Below, in pieces: positions 1 to 11,330 of a DNA stretch of 64,000 nt. Source of the stretch: Archivesica marissinica (lineage: Eukaryota > Mollusca > Bivalvia > Venerida > Vesicomyidae); the NCBI GenBank assembly GCA_014843695.1, contig CM026386.1, positions 86,233,111 through 86,297,110 on the forward strand, in the 5' to 3' direction. The notes below the pieces were generated by a model. It saw only the letters and a program-made list of their open reading frames with translations, searched no databases and was not told where the DNA came from. Within the stretch, counting starts at the first letter, position 1; each line of letters opens with the position of its first letter. The position numbers and the translations under genes were made by a program.

Positions 1-74
1 ACTCTCCAGATCATTTCGCCAAGCCCCAGCTCCCACAGAAGATGGCCTTCAAATTATGCACTATGATTGTTTAC

Positions 75-190
75 CTCGAATCAGGTTGTCGACGTTTTCC
101 ATATCCGGATTTAATACATGTAGTTGCATCTTTAGAAACTGTTGTGTCAGGATCTTCCACAAACTGTTCAAGAAGTTCATCACAGTTCAT
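75..190 (-). CDS. candidate short coding exon with start codon and splice donor
   Basis: Read on the minus strand, an ATG at 190-188 opens 38 codons that begin MNCDELLEQFVEDPD and run without a stop to a GAG followed by GTAAAC, a plausible donor at 74-69. The composition is acidic and looks protein-like, but I recognise no domain. It lies downstream, in transcriptional direction, of the minus-strand virus-like frame and could be unrelated to it. Chance is possible at this length. Confidence 0.2.
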
Positions 191-365
191 GATAATAGTA
201 TTAACTTTAAACATGACTATCCATACTTGTTAGTTTAATATTCTACCAGGCACATAACATACATATAATATAATTTGTGGTCTGACTGATCAGAAATAAT
301 GCTTCCCATATTATCAACTGATAACTGTATATATGATAATATTTGCATAATAATTTGATAACTAG

Positions 366-1160
366 GTTAGTTCTTACGAAAATAGTGGCCTTCTATCATA
401 TCTCGGAAAAAGACTGTCTTGCCATACCCTGCTATGCTGCATATAAACGCTGAGAGTGGGTCTCGAGGGAGTAGCTTAATAGAGCACACTGATGAATCTG
501 CCTCTTTGGTGATATGGACTGCCACACACTCACTTGCGTTTTCCACCCTGCGACCGCTACCGTGATGCTGATCATCATCACCCGACCGCATATCTAACCA
601 TAGTGCATAATTTGAAGTTAAATACCCTGTCAGAGAGACGTCTGCGAGCTCCCGGTATTTGGCACTTGCGGCAATATCGGCGGCTCACTTAGAGCCAGCA
701 GCAAACGTTCGTTTTGATCTCATCCTATTGCTGGTGGACACGTATGCTCTGGCTGTAGAGCTGGTTGGAGATTTCCTCAATTGTCACCTCGACTTTGGTA
801 ATATTTGGGTTCTAATATGTTTTGGAGTTCTGGGGCTCATCGAAAAAACATGTGTATGCCTTTCATGCTGCGGGCAGGAATGTTGATATTAAAGTTCCAC
901 AGAGTGTCACTTTATCTTTCTCCATCTTGTCGTGGCGACGTGTCCGGTCATATTCGTTCGAGGTCTGGCCTAGTATTCTAGGCGATCCGCGAGTGCGCTC
1001 TGGTAGTATGGCATGTGACTTTCCAATAGCTCAATGTCGAGCAGATCATAGAAGTGAATACCATATGCTGTCGGCCTCAAAGGTATCTGTCTTGTTACCA
1101 GCATTGATTCGAAGTCAAGTTACGTTCCAGTTACGGATCGTGGCGAGATGTTGTTCGTAA
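366..1160 (-). pseudogene. broken virus-like (capsid-like) reading frame
   Basis: The minus strand carries a chain of protein-like segments in changing frames. In order they include ALADRLEY (about 985-1010), SMKGIHMFF (about 845-870), NPNITKVEVTIE (about 775-810), then a long open stretch with YALWLDMRSGDDD and GSGRRVENASE (about 520-610). The chain ends with a natural-looking stop just past FRKN at 366-368. At least two frameshifts and several in-frame stops show it is dead. The beta-rich segments resemble, from general knowledge, major-capsid-like proteins of Maverick/Polinton or adintovirus-type elements. I cannot confirm that by search. It is divergent from the plus-strand frame that starts near 1230, as in compact viral genomes. 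It could instead be an unknown host gene relic. Confidence 0.4.
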
Positions 1161-1229
1161 TAGTTACTCTCTGTCTGATCCCTTTTACCACGAGTGGTTA
1201 ATGCAATCTGAGGTATTGGTTGAGTCTAC

Positions 1230-2932
1230 GCTCGTACTGAGTTAAAGCCATTGGTATATTGAACCCAGCGGCGTTTATTCAATACACCGATTTTGACACA
1301 TTCGATATGGATGACATGGACCATTTCAAATCGGATGAAGTCGAACCGGATGATGATGATACTCCGCTGCTGGTTCAGTCGGATGCTTCTGGTTCGACTA
1401 CCGGTGTTCTTAGCCATGTACTCCTCGACTCAGCTGTAAATGACTACTATAACAAACTGGCAGAACATGGTATTGTCCCAACTGTCGGTTGCGACTACTC
1501 CAGGTTCGAATTGGATCGGTTCGGTTGGCTACGACTATTGGCCATGGATATAGAGATCATCGACGATGACACTAAATAACCCCTAGCATTGAGTACTGCT
1601 ACTGGAAAAGGGGTGGCAATCAAGTCATAACGGACGAACTCGGATTTGTGGATATGAAGCGGGGTAAAATTATAATACCCGCCCATGTGGTTGAAGTCCT
1701 CAATGCAGCCACCACTGAGCTAGACGGAGCGGCTGCCACTATAGAAACAGTTGAGCTCCGAAAGGGCCCGCACATATCCACAAATGCTATCAACACAGTG
1801 GGGACTTCGTTCACAGATAGTAAGATAGACGACATACTCAGCACATTGGATGATCCACCATTAAATCTTTGTGAATTAAGAGGAATTTACAAGACCAAAC
1901 AGACTCTCCCGGGTGAACTAATCGCACCAAATTAACGGCGCTCAAAAACTAGAAGAGACGCCGATTTCCGACATCCTGGGTGGCAATGTGTTTATCCGGG
2001 TTGTCATTCCTGAGATATGTCTGACTCCACGCGGTGTGTCCTTTGGTGTATACACCGGAACCATTACTATTTGGGAAGCTCTGCTGCCGCCAGGCGGTCA
2101 TCGGGCTGACGTCAAATTATGCACAGAGCCGCTCATTGACCCGTGGGTCATACGTATTTGAGAAGTTTGGTCATCAGGATCGTTAGGTACAGGTTCCCAA
2201 GCTGCCGCGGGTATGCCGTTCCAGTCGTGTAAGCAACCCAGGAAATAAACGTTTTTATGCTGACCGCTCCAATTAAAACGTGGATTTTATTTGCCATATC
2301 ACTAATATTCAAGGCGGCGTACAGTTGCTTCAGCATCCAATCCATAACCGCAATGGCAAGCTATATATTTGTTTATGGTCGTTTGTGTGTTTGGTTGGCT
2401 GGTATAACGTACAACCCGGGAAGTTTATTAACTACACTCGGGATAGAACTGACATCTATGATTGATGTGCAACCCAGGGAGTCTCTGTGTAAACTAATCA
2501 TTTAGCCAGGGCTGCACTGTTCCAAACAAATAGCCGAGATCGTGGGTGGTATTGTTATATTTCTGGTTTTACGCCTGCATCAGCACCATTTCGGGCTATA
2601 TCGCCGGCGGACAGTTTACCTAACAACACCTTTCCTGGGCAGGCTCCAGCGGTTAACCAGTACTTGGGTGCACCAACCTCCATAAGAAACTGCCAACTTT
2701 TTCATATAAATGAGACACGATCTGAGCGGGGCTCGAACCAATGACCATCAGTGATGATATGTTACAGTGGTATACAAGTCAGCGACATTAACCACTCGAA
2801 CACGGAGGCGGACTGGGTGGTATTGTACCAGGGGCCAAGCTAAGTGTAAATAAAGCGACAGGGGCAATCAAACGTCCCGGCCGATTGCAACTTGAAAGGT
2901 ATCTAATACATACACCGACTTCATATCTGTAA
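1230..2932 (+). pseudogene. broken virus-like reading frame(s), interrupted by a SINE
   Basis: Open stretches follow each other on the plus strand with frame changes. 1244-1579 is acidic (MDDMDHFKSDEVEPDDDD). About 1590-1935 includes GFVDMKRGKIIIPAHVVEV. About 1938-2160 includes GGNVFIRVVIPEI and GVYTGTITIWEALLPPGG. About 2270-2465 includes GWYNVQPGKFINYT. About 2520-2930 includes AEIVGG and, beyond a SINE, GAKLSVNKATGAIKRPGR. Removing the SINE and one copy of its 12-bp target duplication restores a continuous frame across the insertion point, which is good evidence that this was coding. No Walker, protease or polymerase motif is visible. One or two structural proteins of the same endogenised element as the minus-strand frame is the best guess; the family is not identified. 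Confidence 0.4.
2544..2826 (-). mobile_element. tRNA-derived SINE (family A), intact head, 12-bp target duplication
   Basis: The SINE body is 2556-2814 on the minus strand. Its head reads like a tRNA of the Ser/Leu type, with an A-box region (CGAGTGGTTAATGTCGC) and a B-box GGTTCGAGCCCC. The tail contains AAGTACTGGTTAACCGC and ends GAAATATAAC. The same family occurs at 58214-58563 and 58704-59053. The flanks GGGTGGTATTGT at 2544-2555 and 2815-2826 are identical, so this is a retroposition event. It split the virus-like frame and is therefore younger than it. Confidence 0.85.
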
Positions 2933-4576
2933 CTCGTTTCAGGACACTAACTCACATACTGCCTATATAAATTGGAAACTTGGCCAGACTACAAGTAAAG
3001 ACACGTTTTGTAATTCATGTAATAACGAATTAGGCGAGGAATTTCACTATTTATTCAGTAAATCATTTGAAAATGAAAGGCACTTGTACATTAAATCTTG
3101 CTATTACAAAAGGCCAACCACTTCCTAGATGGATCATTTACTGAATACCCCATACATCGACTGGAATATATCAAACTCTATAAATGTATTAAAATAGTTG
3201 TATGTAGGAATAGTTAAACGTCACAACAATGCAATTACATCTCATATATACATGCATGTCCCTAATATGAACTGATTGTCAACCTGATAGTATACAGAAC
3301 ATCATATGTAAATACTGTGAAATTAATGTTATTGCTTTTTTTGTTTTGTTTTGTTGATTGTACATACTTATGTAATAATAAGGCAAAATTGAAATTCATC
3401 CAAATCTTGCCGATGAATTTTGACCGTATTGATATATGTATTATTCGACAAGTTGATAAAATTCCAAACACAACTTATTTCGACAATATTGTGTTACACT
3501 ATCACATGGTACTTTGATTTCTTTCCAGACGGCCCATACAGCCAGCCAGGGATGTCGGTCCACTAATAACAATGTAGTATTTGTTCAATATACTGAGCAT
3601 ACACATTATGTACCAACTAGTGAGTCCACACTAAATTCTAAGTGTGCATAAACTGTATTAAGGATCTGTTGATGATCGATTCATTGTAATAGATGAGTTG
3701 TATATTTCAGGTAAGGCATCGTCCTCTGTGCCGACCATTACAAGTGGGAAGAAACTGATGATAACAATTGATAAACTGTATCCATCCACTCCACAACTCA
3801 GCCATTCGTTCTCAGATGGGGTAAGTAAAGGCTAATTTGATTATGTTCTAGTGCTGGGTCTATAATACATCTATATAATAAGTGAACTGACGGATTATCT
3901 ATTTGTACTTCCTTCTGTTGACAAACACAGTAACCGCGGGGAAATAAATATACATTCAATTTGACCTTCTCCCATTTCATCTGCAGTTCGCTCAATTCCC
4001 TAACGAGTAGTCAGAAAGAGTAGTTGATATTTTAAATAGTGTATGTATGGCTTTGACATGTGTAGTATAAATCAAGTATGCGCACCACCACACATTTAGA
4101 ATTATATTCCGACATCTACAAGCATCTTAAACAAAAGTATCTTCTGACATAGTCGTAAAACGTGCAGAAATGGAACCATTACGCCGTGAGGTCAGCATAT
4201 GCCTAAATATAGAATTGATTACATGGTATATTACATATAAGTATATATAATATACATCAAGCTGAATGAAAACCCCTGATTGATTCAATGCGTGCACTAT
4301 TTCCCTGAAGGTTATTCCTTTCTGCTGTAATTCATGATTCAAGTGATTGTGAGAGACATTACCTTTTTAAACGTCTGTCTTTCACTAGTCCGTGTTTATA
4401 GCGGTACCTATACCCCAGTTCAATAACGTGATTTACCTCCCGTTAAAAGTATCGACAGAGTTCTTCTTCTTCGGTAATTTGACTTCCGGTGAGCACTTTT
4501 TTTTCAAAATGGCGTTGATGACAAGCAACATAACAGGAGAAGTGTCATATTTTGACCGAGATAACGTGAAAGTGAT
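2933..4576. other. AT-rich intergenic stretch
   Basis: No gene is recognisable apart from one candidate exon at 3711-3820. Near 4483 there is an ETS-type motif, ACTTCCGG, followed by AAAATGGCG at 4507, which looks like a start context, but the frame closes after about 24 codons. Confidence 0.4.
3711..3820 (+). CDS. candidate internal exon, product unknown
   Basis: A pyrimidine-rich acceptor (TTGTATATTTCAG, ending 3710) and a strong donor (GTAAGTAA at 3821) bound 110 bases. They are open in the frame that starts at the third base and read KASSSVPTITSGKKLM and onward to HSFSDG. Entry would be phase 1 and exit phase 0. No domain is recognised and no partner exon is found, so this rests on splice signals only. 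Confidence 0.25.
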
Positions 4577-6123
4577 GGAATGAAGGTCTTATTTAAGAAA
4601 GCTGGCGACTACAAGAGTAGAGATGAAGGTTGCGTCACCAAGATGCTGAGCGACTTGAAACTCCCCTCATTACAAGACCGACGGAAGATGAATCGCCTAG
4701 TATTCTTCTACAAGTAGCAACATTCTGGATCTGGATGTATACGTCGCAGGACCAAATTTGGTATATATCGCGACGGGAGAGAGATGCGGTCCGGTTAATT
4801 ATTATTTTTTCAATGATTTTATTAACAGCTATAATACATGTAAAACTATACATTTTCTGGTAGATCTCATCAAACCATTTGCAAAAATGTATAGTTTAAC
4901 TTTGTTACACCACAAATTTTGAAATTAATGGACTTGTAAATGATGAAAAATTGCAGTCAGAAAAGGCTTGATTTTCAATTTCTTAAAAAAGTTGACCCCA
5001 GCTTATTACTTGATCATGAAACGGTATTCTACATAGTAGTCATTGTTATGTTCTTCTATAAACATTTCTCACCTGTTCTGTAACAATTTTATGCACACAG
5101 TACTTACAACACACTTATAAATTAATATAGTTTTAATATACCGACTCGTAACCGAGTACGAATGAACGGTGTACGGTAACCGAGTACGAATGAACTGTGT
5201 ACGAACAGCCATTTTGATTTTAGAAAATTGCAAATACAAGCTAATTAATCTTCAGTGAGCGCAAATGCATATTTGCATTTATTCCAAACCACAATACCGT
5301 ATCTATTTATACCTCAATCGAGCTTGAGAGAAGGACACACTGCAATATTTTAATGTTATTTTTACTCTGCATGAATTACGATTACGACGGCGGAAGTGGA
5401 ATATTGGTAATAGTTAAGTTTGATTACTTCCCTTGTCAGGTGAGACTTGTCATGTCACTCGGATGCGAGCCAAATACACAGGATATACGTCAAATTACAT
5501 TCTTGGAAGTGCCCAGAATGAAAAGAATACTGATATATCTATCATAAAATACCAATTTCATTAGCGTATATGGCCGTTTTGGACAAATTTATGATATTTG
5601 AAATTTTCACTTTCGGTTTTGAACTGTAAATATATACTGCGTAACAGCCAAATGGGCATATACGCCATATTTGGTCATATCTCCTCCCACTTTGCAAATA
5701 TTTCAATCGGAAAGCCTTTGCTCTGTTCATACAAGACCGTAATACACAGGACATATTTTGGGGTCAGTTTTTTATCGGAACACCGATTGCGCAATAATGC
5801 GCAGTAAAGATGCGTGGTGGTTGCTACTACAAGGTGGTCGAGGGGCTGGTGCCAGCATTCCCGTGCCAAGATTTTCTTACATCAGAAAGACCTAAACGCA
5901 GAATTAAGCCAAAACAATATAAAGACTGTGTCGTAAAAAATGTGTTGGAAAACTATGTGAACAATAATTCAAAGTGTTTCGTTATTGAGCAGGGTAGAAC
6001 AGACAAATATACAAACTCTTACTTCCCCAAAACTATAAAAGACTGGAACAAACTTGAAGATAGTTTTGTGTGCGCCAAATCAACTGAGAGCTTTAGGTCA
6101 GCTCTTGCATCCAAATTATTATA
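4577..6123 (+). pseudogene. non-LTR retrotransposon reverse-transcriptase C-terminus, split by an insertion
   Basis: Two pieces of one protein flank a foreign element. The first (4577-4714) reads CVTKMLSDLKLPSLQDRRK and ends at FFYK. The second (5827-6123) resumes with YYKVVEGLVPA and contains NSYFPKTIKDWNKLED and ESFRSALASKLL before a stop. These match the C-terminal tail after the palm/thumb of Jockey/CR1/L2-type LINE proteins, whose usual signatures are a V..ML..L..P.L..RR..R block, a YK...GLV step and a FFP+TI+DWN motif. The catalytic YADD core is absent, so this is a 5'-truncated copy. The protein continues cleanly across the 1,112-bp insert if one CTACAAG is removed. Confidence 0.8.
4715..5826. 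mobile_element. 1,112-bp non-autonomous TIR element inside the LINE
   Basis: The element starts TAGCAAC and ends GTTGCTA, a 7-bp terminal inverted repeat, and is bracketed by CTACAAG at 4708-4714 and 5827-5833. It has no transposase frame. Superfamily is unclear: the target duplication is 7 bp, or 8 bp with one mismatch, which leaves hAT-like or other assignments open. It contains a 28-bp tandem duplication at 5148-5203 (GTAACCGAGTACGAATGAAC plus 8 bases), the copies differing at one base. Confidence 0.7.
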
Positions 6124-6422
6124 GACTCTCTCTCTCCGACGTGTACATGCCGAAAGGATTCTACGTCGTATCCATTCAGATTCAGATTCAGAAAGCATGG
6201 ATTGCCTGTATCGGGATCTAAGCGCGAACAAGTTGAACGAGTGATGGGATCTCTTAAAATCGGCAGAATTCCACTTCAGGATCTACGTACCGGTGACGAA
6301 AATGTTGCCTAACGCAGGAACATGGACACACTTCTAACGCCCTTCGGAGAAAGATTGCCATCCGAGTGTGCATTGAAATCGTGGTGGTCAAGTGATATTC
6401 AGTTAATCCATTGAGTAACTAA

Positions 6423-8762
6423 AGACGACCTATTCAATTATCTTGTGCTGAATGATTCAAGGACTTTTGACAACAAACCAGTTAATGCCAGGAAACAACT
6501 GAAAGCTAAAGTTTTTTTACACGGACATGCACATTCACAGCGTACAATACCATGACATAGAGAGAACTATATCACATGGCTATGTCCGGGCAGAATGCAT
6601 AAGATCTGTTCCAGCTGTAAATGACAAGAAAAAGGATTACGTGGTGTGGGTTTGCCTGTCAAAGGTTACTGGGCCAATTCATGATGCTGATTATACATGT
6701 GATGCGGGGTATGTATTCTTGTTAAAATAATTCTGATTGAATATCATATCAATACATTTTCCTGAAAACATATATTCAATACAAGCTTCCATCCACACCT
6801 GTGACCGTTGTCCTCAATAGGTCATCTGCCTGTCCGTGCACAGTCAAATTCAGGTGGTTTCGTATAAATCCCTTTACATTAATGGTCAACATCCCATCGC
6901 CTGATTAGCGTAGGTGTGATAATATACTATTATACAAATCCACTACTATGTTTCACTCTATATTGCCTTGTATATGAAGAAGTATTTATACAAAACCATT
7001 GACACCCGCTCGGTCTACATATTTACCTCCATACATGTGTTATATTGTATATCTACATGTATGTGATAATGTAGATTGTATGTACTCTTAGTTTATAGTT
7101 TTAGTTTCAACCGTGTCATGGGTTCATTCCTGTACACATGTAAATGTATGCTGCCAGATGGTGAGTCATCTAGTTAAATAATGGATACCGATCAGCTTGG
7201 TCTGCAAGAATACGATTCAGAAAGGTGCCTCATACTGGCCCTTTAAAGAGGTGCAACAACATATTAAACAAAACACTTTCCTTTTAGCTGTTTGCTGTCA
7301 TATATGTTCATAAGATGTGGTGATGAAAAACAAATTATACAGAATATCATGATATGAATAAGCTATATATAAATGTATGTTTCAAACAGACATAATAATT
7401 ATATACATGTATAGTTCTGTATTTATTGCATTACAATGTATCATGTACTGTATGTTATGTTTCAAACATACATATATACATGTAACGTTCTGTATTTATT
7501 GCATTACAATGTATTATGTTCTAGAATAAAGCAATTTTGTATGTACATGTATATACATGAAATGTTATCGGAACAATTTAATATAACATTATTTCCTCAT
7601 TTCAGTGAGGGCGAGTCGTGCAACCATGTTGCGGCACTTCTGTATGCACTGGTTGACATATCGGACAAGAGGAAGGAAGGTCTAGATGCTTCTACATCAA
7701 ACGCATGTGTGTGGAACAAGACGAGAGCTCAGAAGCTTAGTCCGAAAAAAGTGACAGACATGTGTTTTTAAGAAACAAAAAATCAGTGATGATGCGGTAG
7801 GTTGTAGTGTAACAGTATGTGAAAAACAAACAATACAATTGAATATCGGGAAATTGCTACCAAGTCCAACCCCAATTAACTTTCAACGGTGTACCAACAT
7901 ACTTGCCAAATGCAACCAGTATGCTGCATTCCACTTGCCACATACTGCGACATTGAACAACTTCCAACAACCAGCACATGAAAGACATGCACACTTGGGC
8001 ATGCCCAGTCCAGATTTGATGATTCGAGATGGCGTTGATTTGTCTGCTGACGGACCAAAATGTGCTTTCAAACGATATTTCGAGAAATGTGTAAGTGATG
8101 AAATGTGCAAACATATTGAAGTGAAAAAAAGAAAGCAGGAGTTGTGGAAATTATGGAAAATAGCCCGCTGTGACATTTTGACTTGTGTGCAAGAAAGAAC
8201 CTGATACAGTTCCCGATTGTATTTTGAAAACTGGGTTTGGATACAATAGCTTCAGTTCAGTCAGTATAAACTGGGGGGGGTCATGAACCAGCTGCCCGCA
8301 GGTTATATTTGAAAGACTCGGTACAGGAACACGCCAACATAACAGTGAGTGAAACAGGATTAGTTGTCAACACCAAACATCCCCACCTTGGTGTTAGCCC
8401 AGATGAGCTTGTTAACTGTACTCAGTGTGTGTCTAACAACGGCATTTTAGAAATAAAATGTCCATTTAAATATAAAACTATATCACCGATAGAGGCTTCC
8501 AAACAGAAATACTTCTTCTGTTACTTGGAAAATGGAAACGTGATATTGAAAAAGAATCACAACTATTATTTCCAAGTACAAGGCCAAATGGGTATACTAG
8601 AATGCAGCTGGTGTGGCTTTTATGTGTGGACATTAGAAGGTCGGTCAACTGGGAGAACTTGATAACATTTTCTGGGAAAATATGCTAGCTAAATTGGATG
8701 CATTTTGCATACAGTCAATGTTTCCTGAAATGTTCACACGCCGTATAAAGCGTGGCAAATAA
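6423..8762 (+). pseudogene. broken SWIM zinc-finger / YqaJ-type nuclease gene
   Basis: Exon 6423-6718 carries DLFNYLVLNDS and DYVVWVCLSKVTGPIHDADY. A GT-AG intron (6719-7605) is followed by an exon reading EGESCNHVAALLYALVD. The splice restores the SWIM-type C...CxH motif across the junction, though the first Cys of the usual CxC is Tyr (YTC). ACVWNKTRAQKLSPKK follows. Then come ELWKLW (about 8140), CKKEPDTVPDCILK, INWG and HEPAARRLYL (8285). The YqaJ nuclease core has HLGVSPDELV, the ExK motif LEIKCP (8449-8466) and NHNYYFQVQGQMG (8557-8595). The C-terminus is DNIFWENMLAKLD, with TAA at 8760-8762. Frameshifts lie near the T-run at 6512, at about 8180, at the eight-G run 8273-8280 and near 8650. 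The family is common in invertebrate genomes as large uncharacterised proteins. This copy is dead unless the sequence contains errors at those runs. Confidence 0.8.
7376..7525. repeat. imperfect tandem duplication in the intron of the SWIM/YqaJ relic
   Basis: Two diverged copies of about 80 bp share TATGTTTCAAACA, TATACATGTA and TTCTGTATTTATTGCATTAC followed by AATGTAT. It is intronic and no function is apparent. Confidence 0.6.
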
Positions 8763-11330
8763 TTTATGCCCTAAAATTGTGTTGATATTTGTGTAAATGT
8801 CACCAGTTGTACAAATAGTTCAGGTCTTGTTAGGAAAACGAATGATGTAAAAACCGTTACCGCTATATATAACTTTAATACCGAAGTTAACATAGCATGT
8901 ACAGTGTATGCCGGGACAGATTAATGATTTTCGTTTTTCATACGGAGGGTTACCTGTACATAATTAACTTATGCAATGTGTTTGCATTGGTTACTAGATG
9001 TACATGTAACTGTAGGTGATATGCCAGGAGGGCATGCATATTATATACAGTAACATCTAGTAAACAATGCAAGCTCCTGGGCTTGAAAGCATGAATGACA
9101 TTTGACAAAATATGTTTTACATGTATATATAGATGTATTCAATAATCATTCATAGTACAAGTTACATCCACAACTTAAGTTATGTTCCTATTCAGGAAGA
9201 CACAATTTCACTGTATGAACCAATTTTATGCGAGCAAATGTTAATTTATAATAAAACATGATAAAAGGGATTGACGCACATTAATTTCTTTGCTCTAATT
9301 CGTTATTCTGAAGAAATTGAGAGCGGCACATGAATAAAGACTAAATACGATTATAATATTTATTACATTGTTCAACAATTGTTCATTAATGAAATAAAGA
9401 CATACCATTGTTATTTATTTGTTTACATGTACGTTCAGTCATCCAGTACTAGATACCAGTAACACAGTGGCCCGAACTGGGTTGCATTTTCTACTACTGT
9501 TGTTTTGAATTTTATGCAGTCATCATATCATAGTAGACTTCACCGTTACCATCCTCACCACCATCTTGAAATTATCCAATGAATTATTCAGTGTCCCATC
9601 AGATTGAAGAAGTGCAGTTGTTGCTCAGATCTATAAGAAAGATACAAGTCCAAATCATTGGAGATGTTACGAATATCTCGGTTATGCAACAACCATCTCG
9701 AGCTCCATGATATCGACGTTACACACTTATTAACACTATGTTCATTAGCCAACCTTTTGCAATGGTTAAATTTAAATGTAATAAACTATTATAGCAATCA
9801 TTATGATACTGGTACATGACACTATAAATACATACACATTGATATGACTGTTTCCTGAATCTCAACAGGCTCATATGTATTAGTGTCACATGGGGTTCGT
9901 ATTTAGAATACAAACACAACATCGAAGTTCCTTATACCAATCTATATATTCAAAAAGAGAGCCTATAATTAAAAGAATACATATACACTACTTTACAAAT
10001 CATGGTACCTACAATTTCAATAAATACACATTTCAAGCACATTTCAATATTGCAAATACACGTATACATATCTACAATGTAAAACAATAATAACAAACCA
10101 CACATTACTAGAGTCGCTGTGGAAGTTCAATTATACAAATTTACATGTATATAATTATGTAGACTATTTAACTTAGTCAGTTTAGTTTACCTATCCTGTT
10201 GACTATTGAAGACGAAGTGTTAGGTCCTAAACAATTTAGCGGGAAGTGCACTTAATTAGTTTTGTTAGGAATTCACTCATTCACACACGTGACTTGACCA
10301 TAACTTACTGTCACTCACCCATAGTACTATATGCACAATAGTAATAAAGTATTATACAATAGAATCATATGGGACCATACTGCATAATTATGATATGACT
10401 CAGATCACTGAATGTATTAGGCCATTTAAATAATCAATACATATATTACATGAATAAACAATACAATATAAACTGTCATAGAGAAATTTACTGAAACCGA
10501 AATCCAGAAAATGAGTGTAGTTTAAATATATGTAATGTAGAATGTCCGCATTTCTGTGACAAAGTTCATGTAACTAAAATATATGAAATTATTTCCTCAG
10601 TACATATTATCTCCTACAGGGAAACACAATACAAACAAGGTTACGTTGTTAGAGGTATGCACTGTTAAATTAATAACACACTACATAATTGTAGCAGTGT
10701 TGACTTTATCCATTCTTATAATTTCCCATTATGCTTACATTTACCCATGTTATGTAATGGATTGTCCAAATAGTTGAATTCAATATAGTTCAAAGTTTTA
10801 CGTCACATGAATAATTTTGATTTTCCGCGGTTGGTTTTGATTGGTATATTAGGTGTGTTAATATACGTGGAATCTATTGTAATGGTTAGTATTTGTTATT
10901 GCATTGATTAGTTGTCGTTAGTGTTGTTGTAGCAATGTGTTATTGCGTTTCTAAGATTCGGTAATTTCTTTCTTCGGTAATGTCATATAGTTTCGCGACG
11001 GGTGTTAATGTTTGACTTCTCTATTACTGTCATGTTCCTTACTGTACTAACAATGCTTGTTACGATTTGGTATTGGTGTTACAGTGACTGCACAGTATGT
11101 GAGTAGAGGAACTAGTCGTCCTATGGCTAAGAGAATGTTGTCTTGCAGACAAGGTATGTAGAGAATGGCATAATCTATGTGTATACATGTTTTACTATAT
11201 AATAATCCGAACAAAGTTGGTGAGGGTTGATACAGTTACTCGTACAACTATGCGTAATTACTCGGTTGTATATTTTAATGTTGTACCTACGACAAACCGA
11301 ATTATGTACATGATCGTTAATGATAAAATT
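8763..11330. other. AT-rich intergenic stretch, no gene seen
   Basis: No convincing coding signal was seen on either strand. A CRE-like TTACGTCACATGA at about 10799-10811 recurs at about 18634-18646. A short AGACAAGGTATGT at 11143-11155 recurs at 17999-18011, where it looks like an exon end plus donor. Confidence 0.4.

Noticed and set aside
366..460. P-loop-like AGYGKTVFF on the minus strand
   Set aside because: The first Gly of GxxxxGKT is missing, and the segment lies at the very C-terminal end of a capsid-like chain. A packaging ATPase is not supported.
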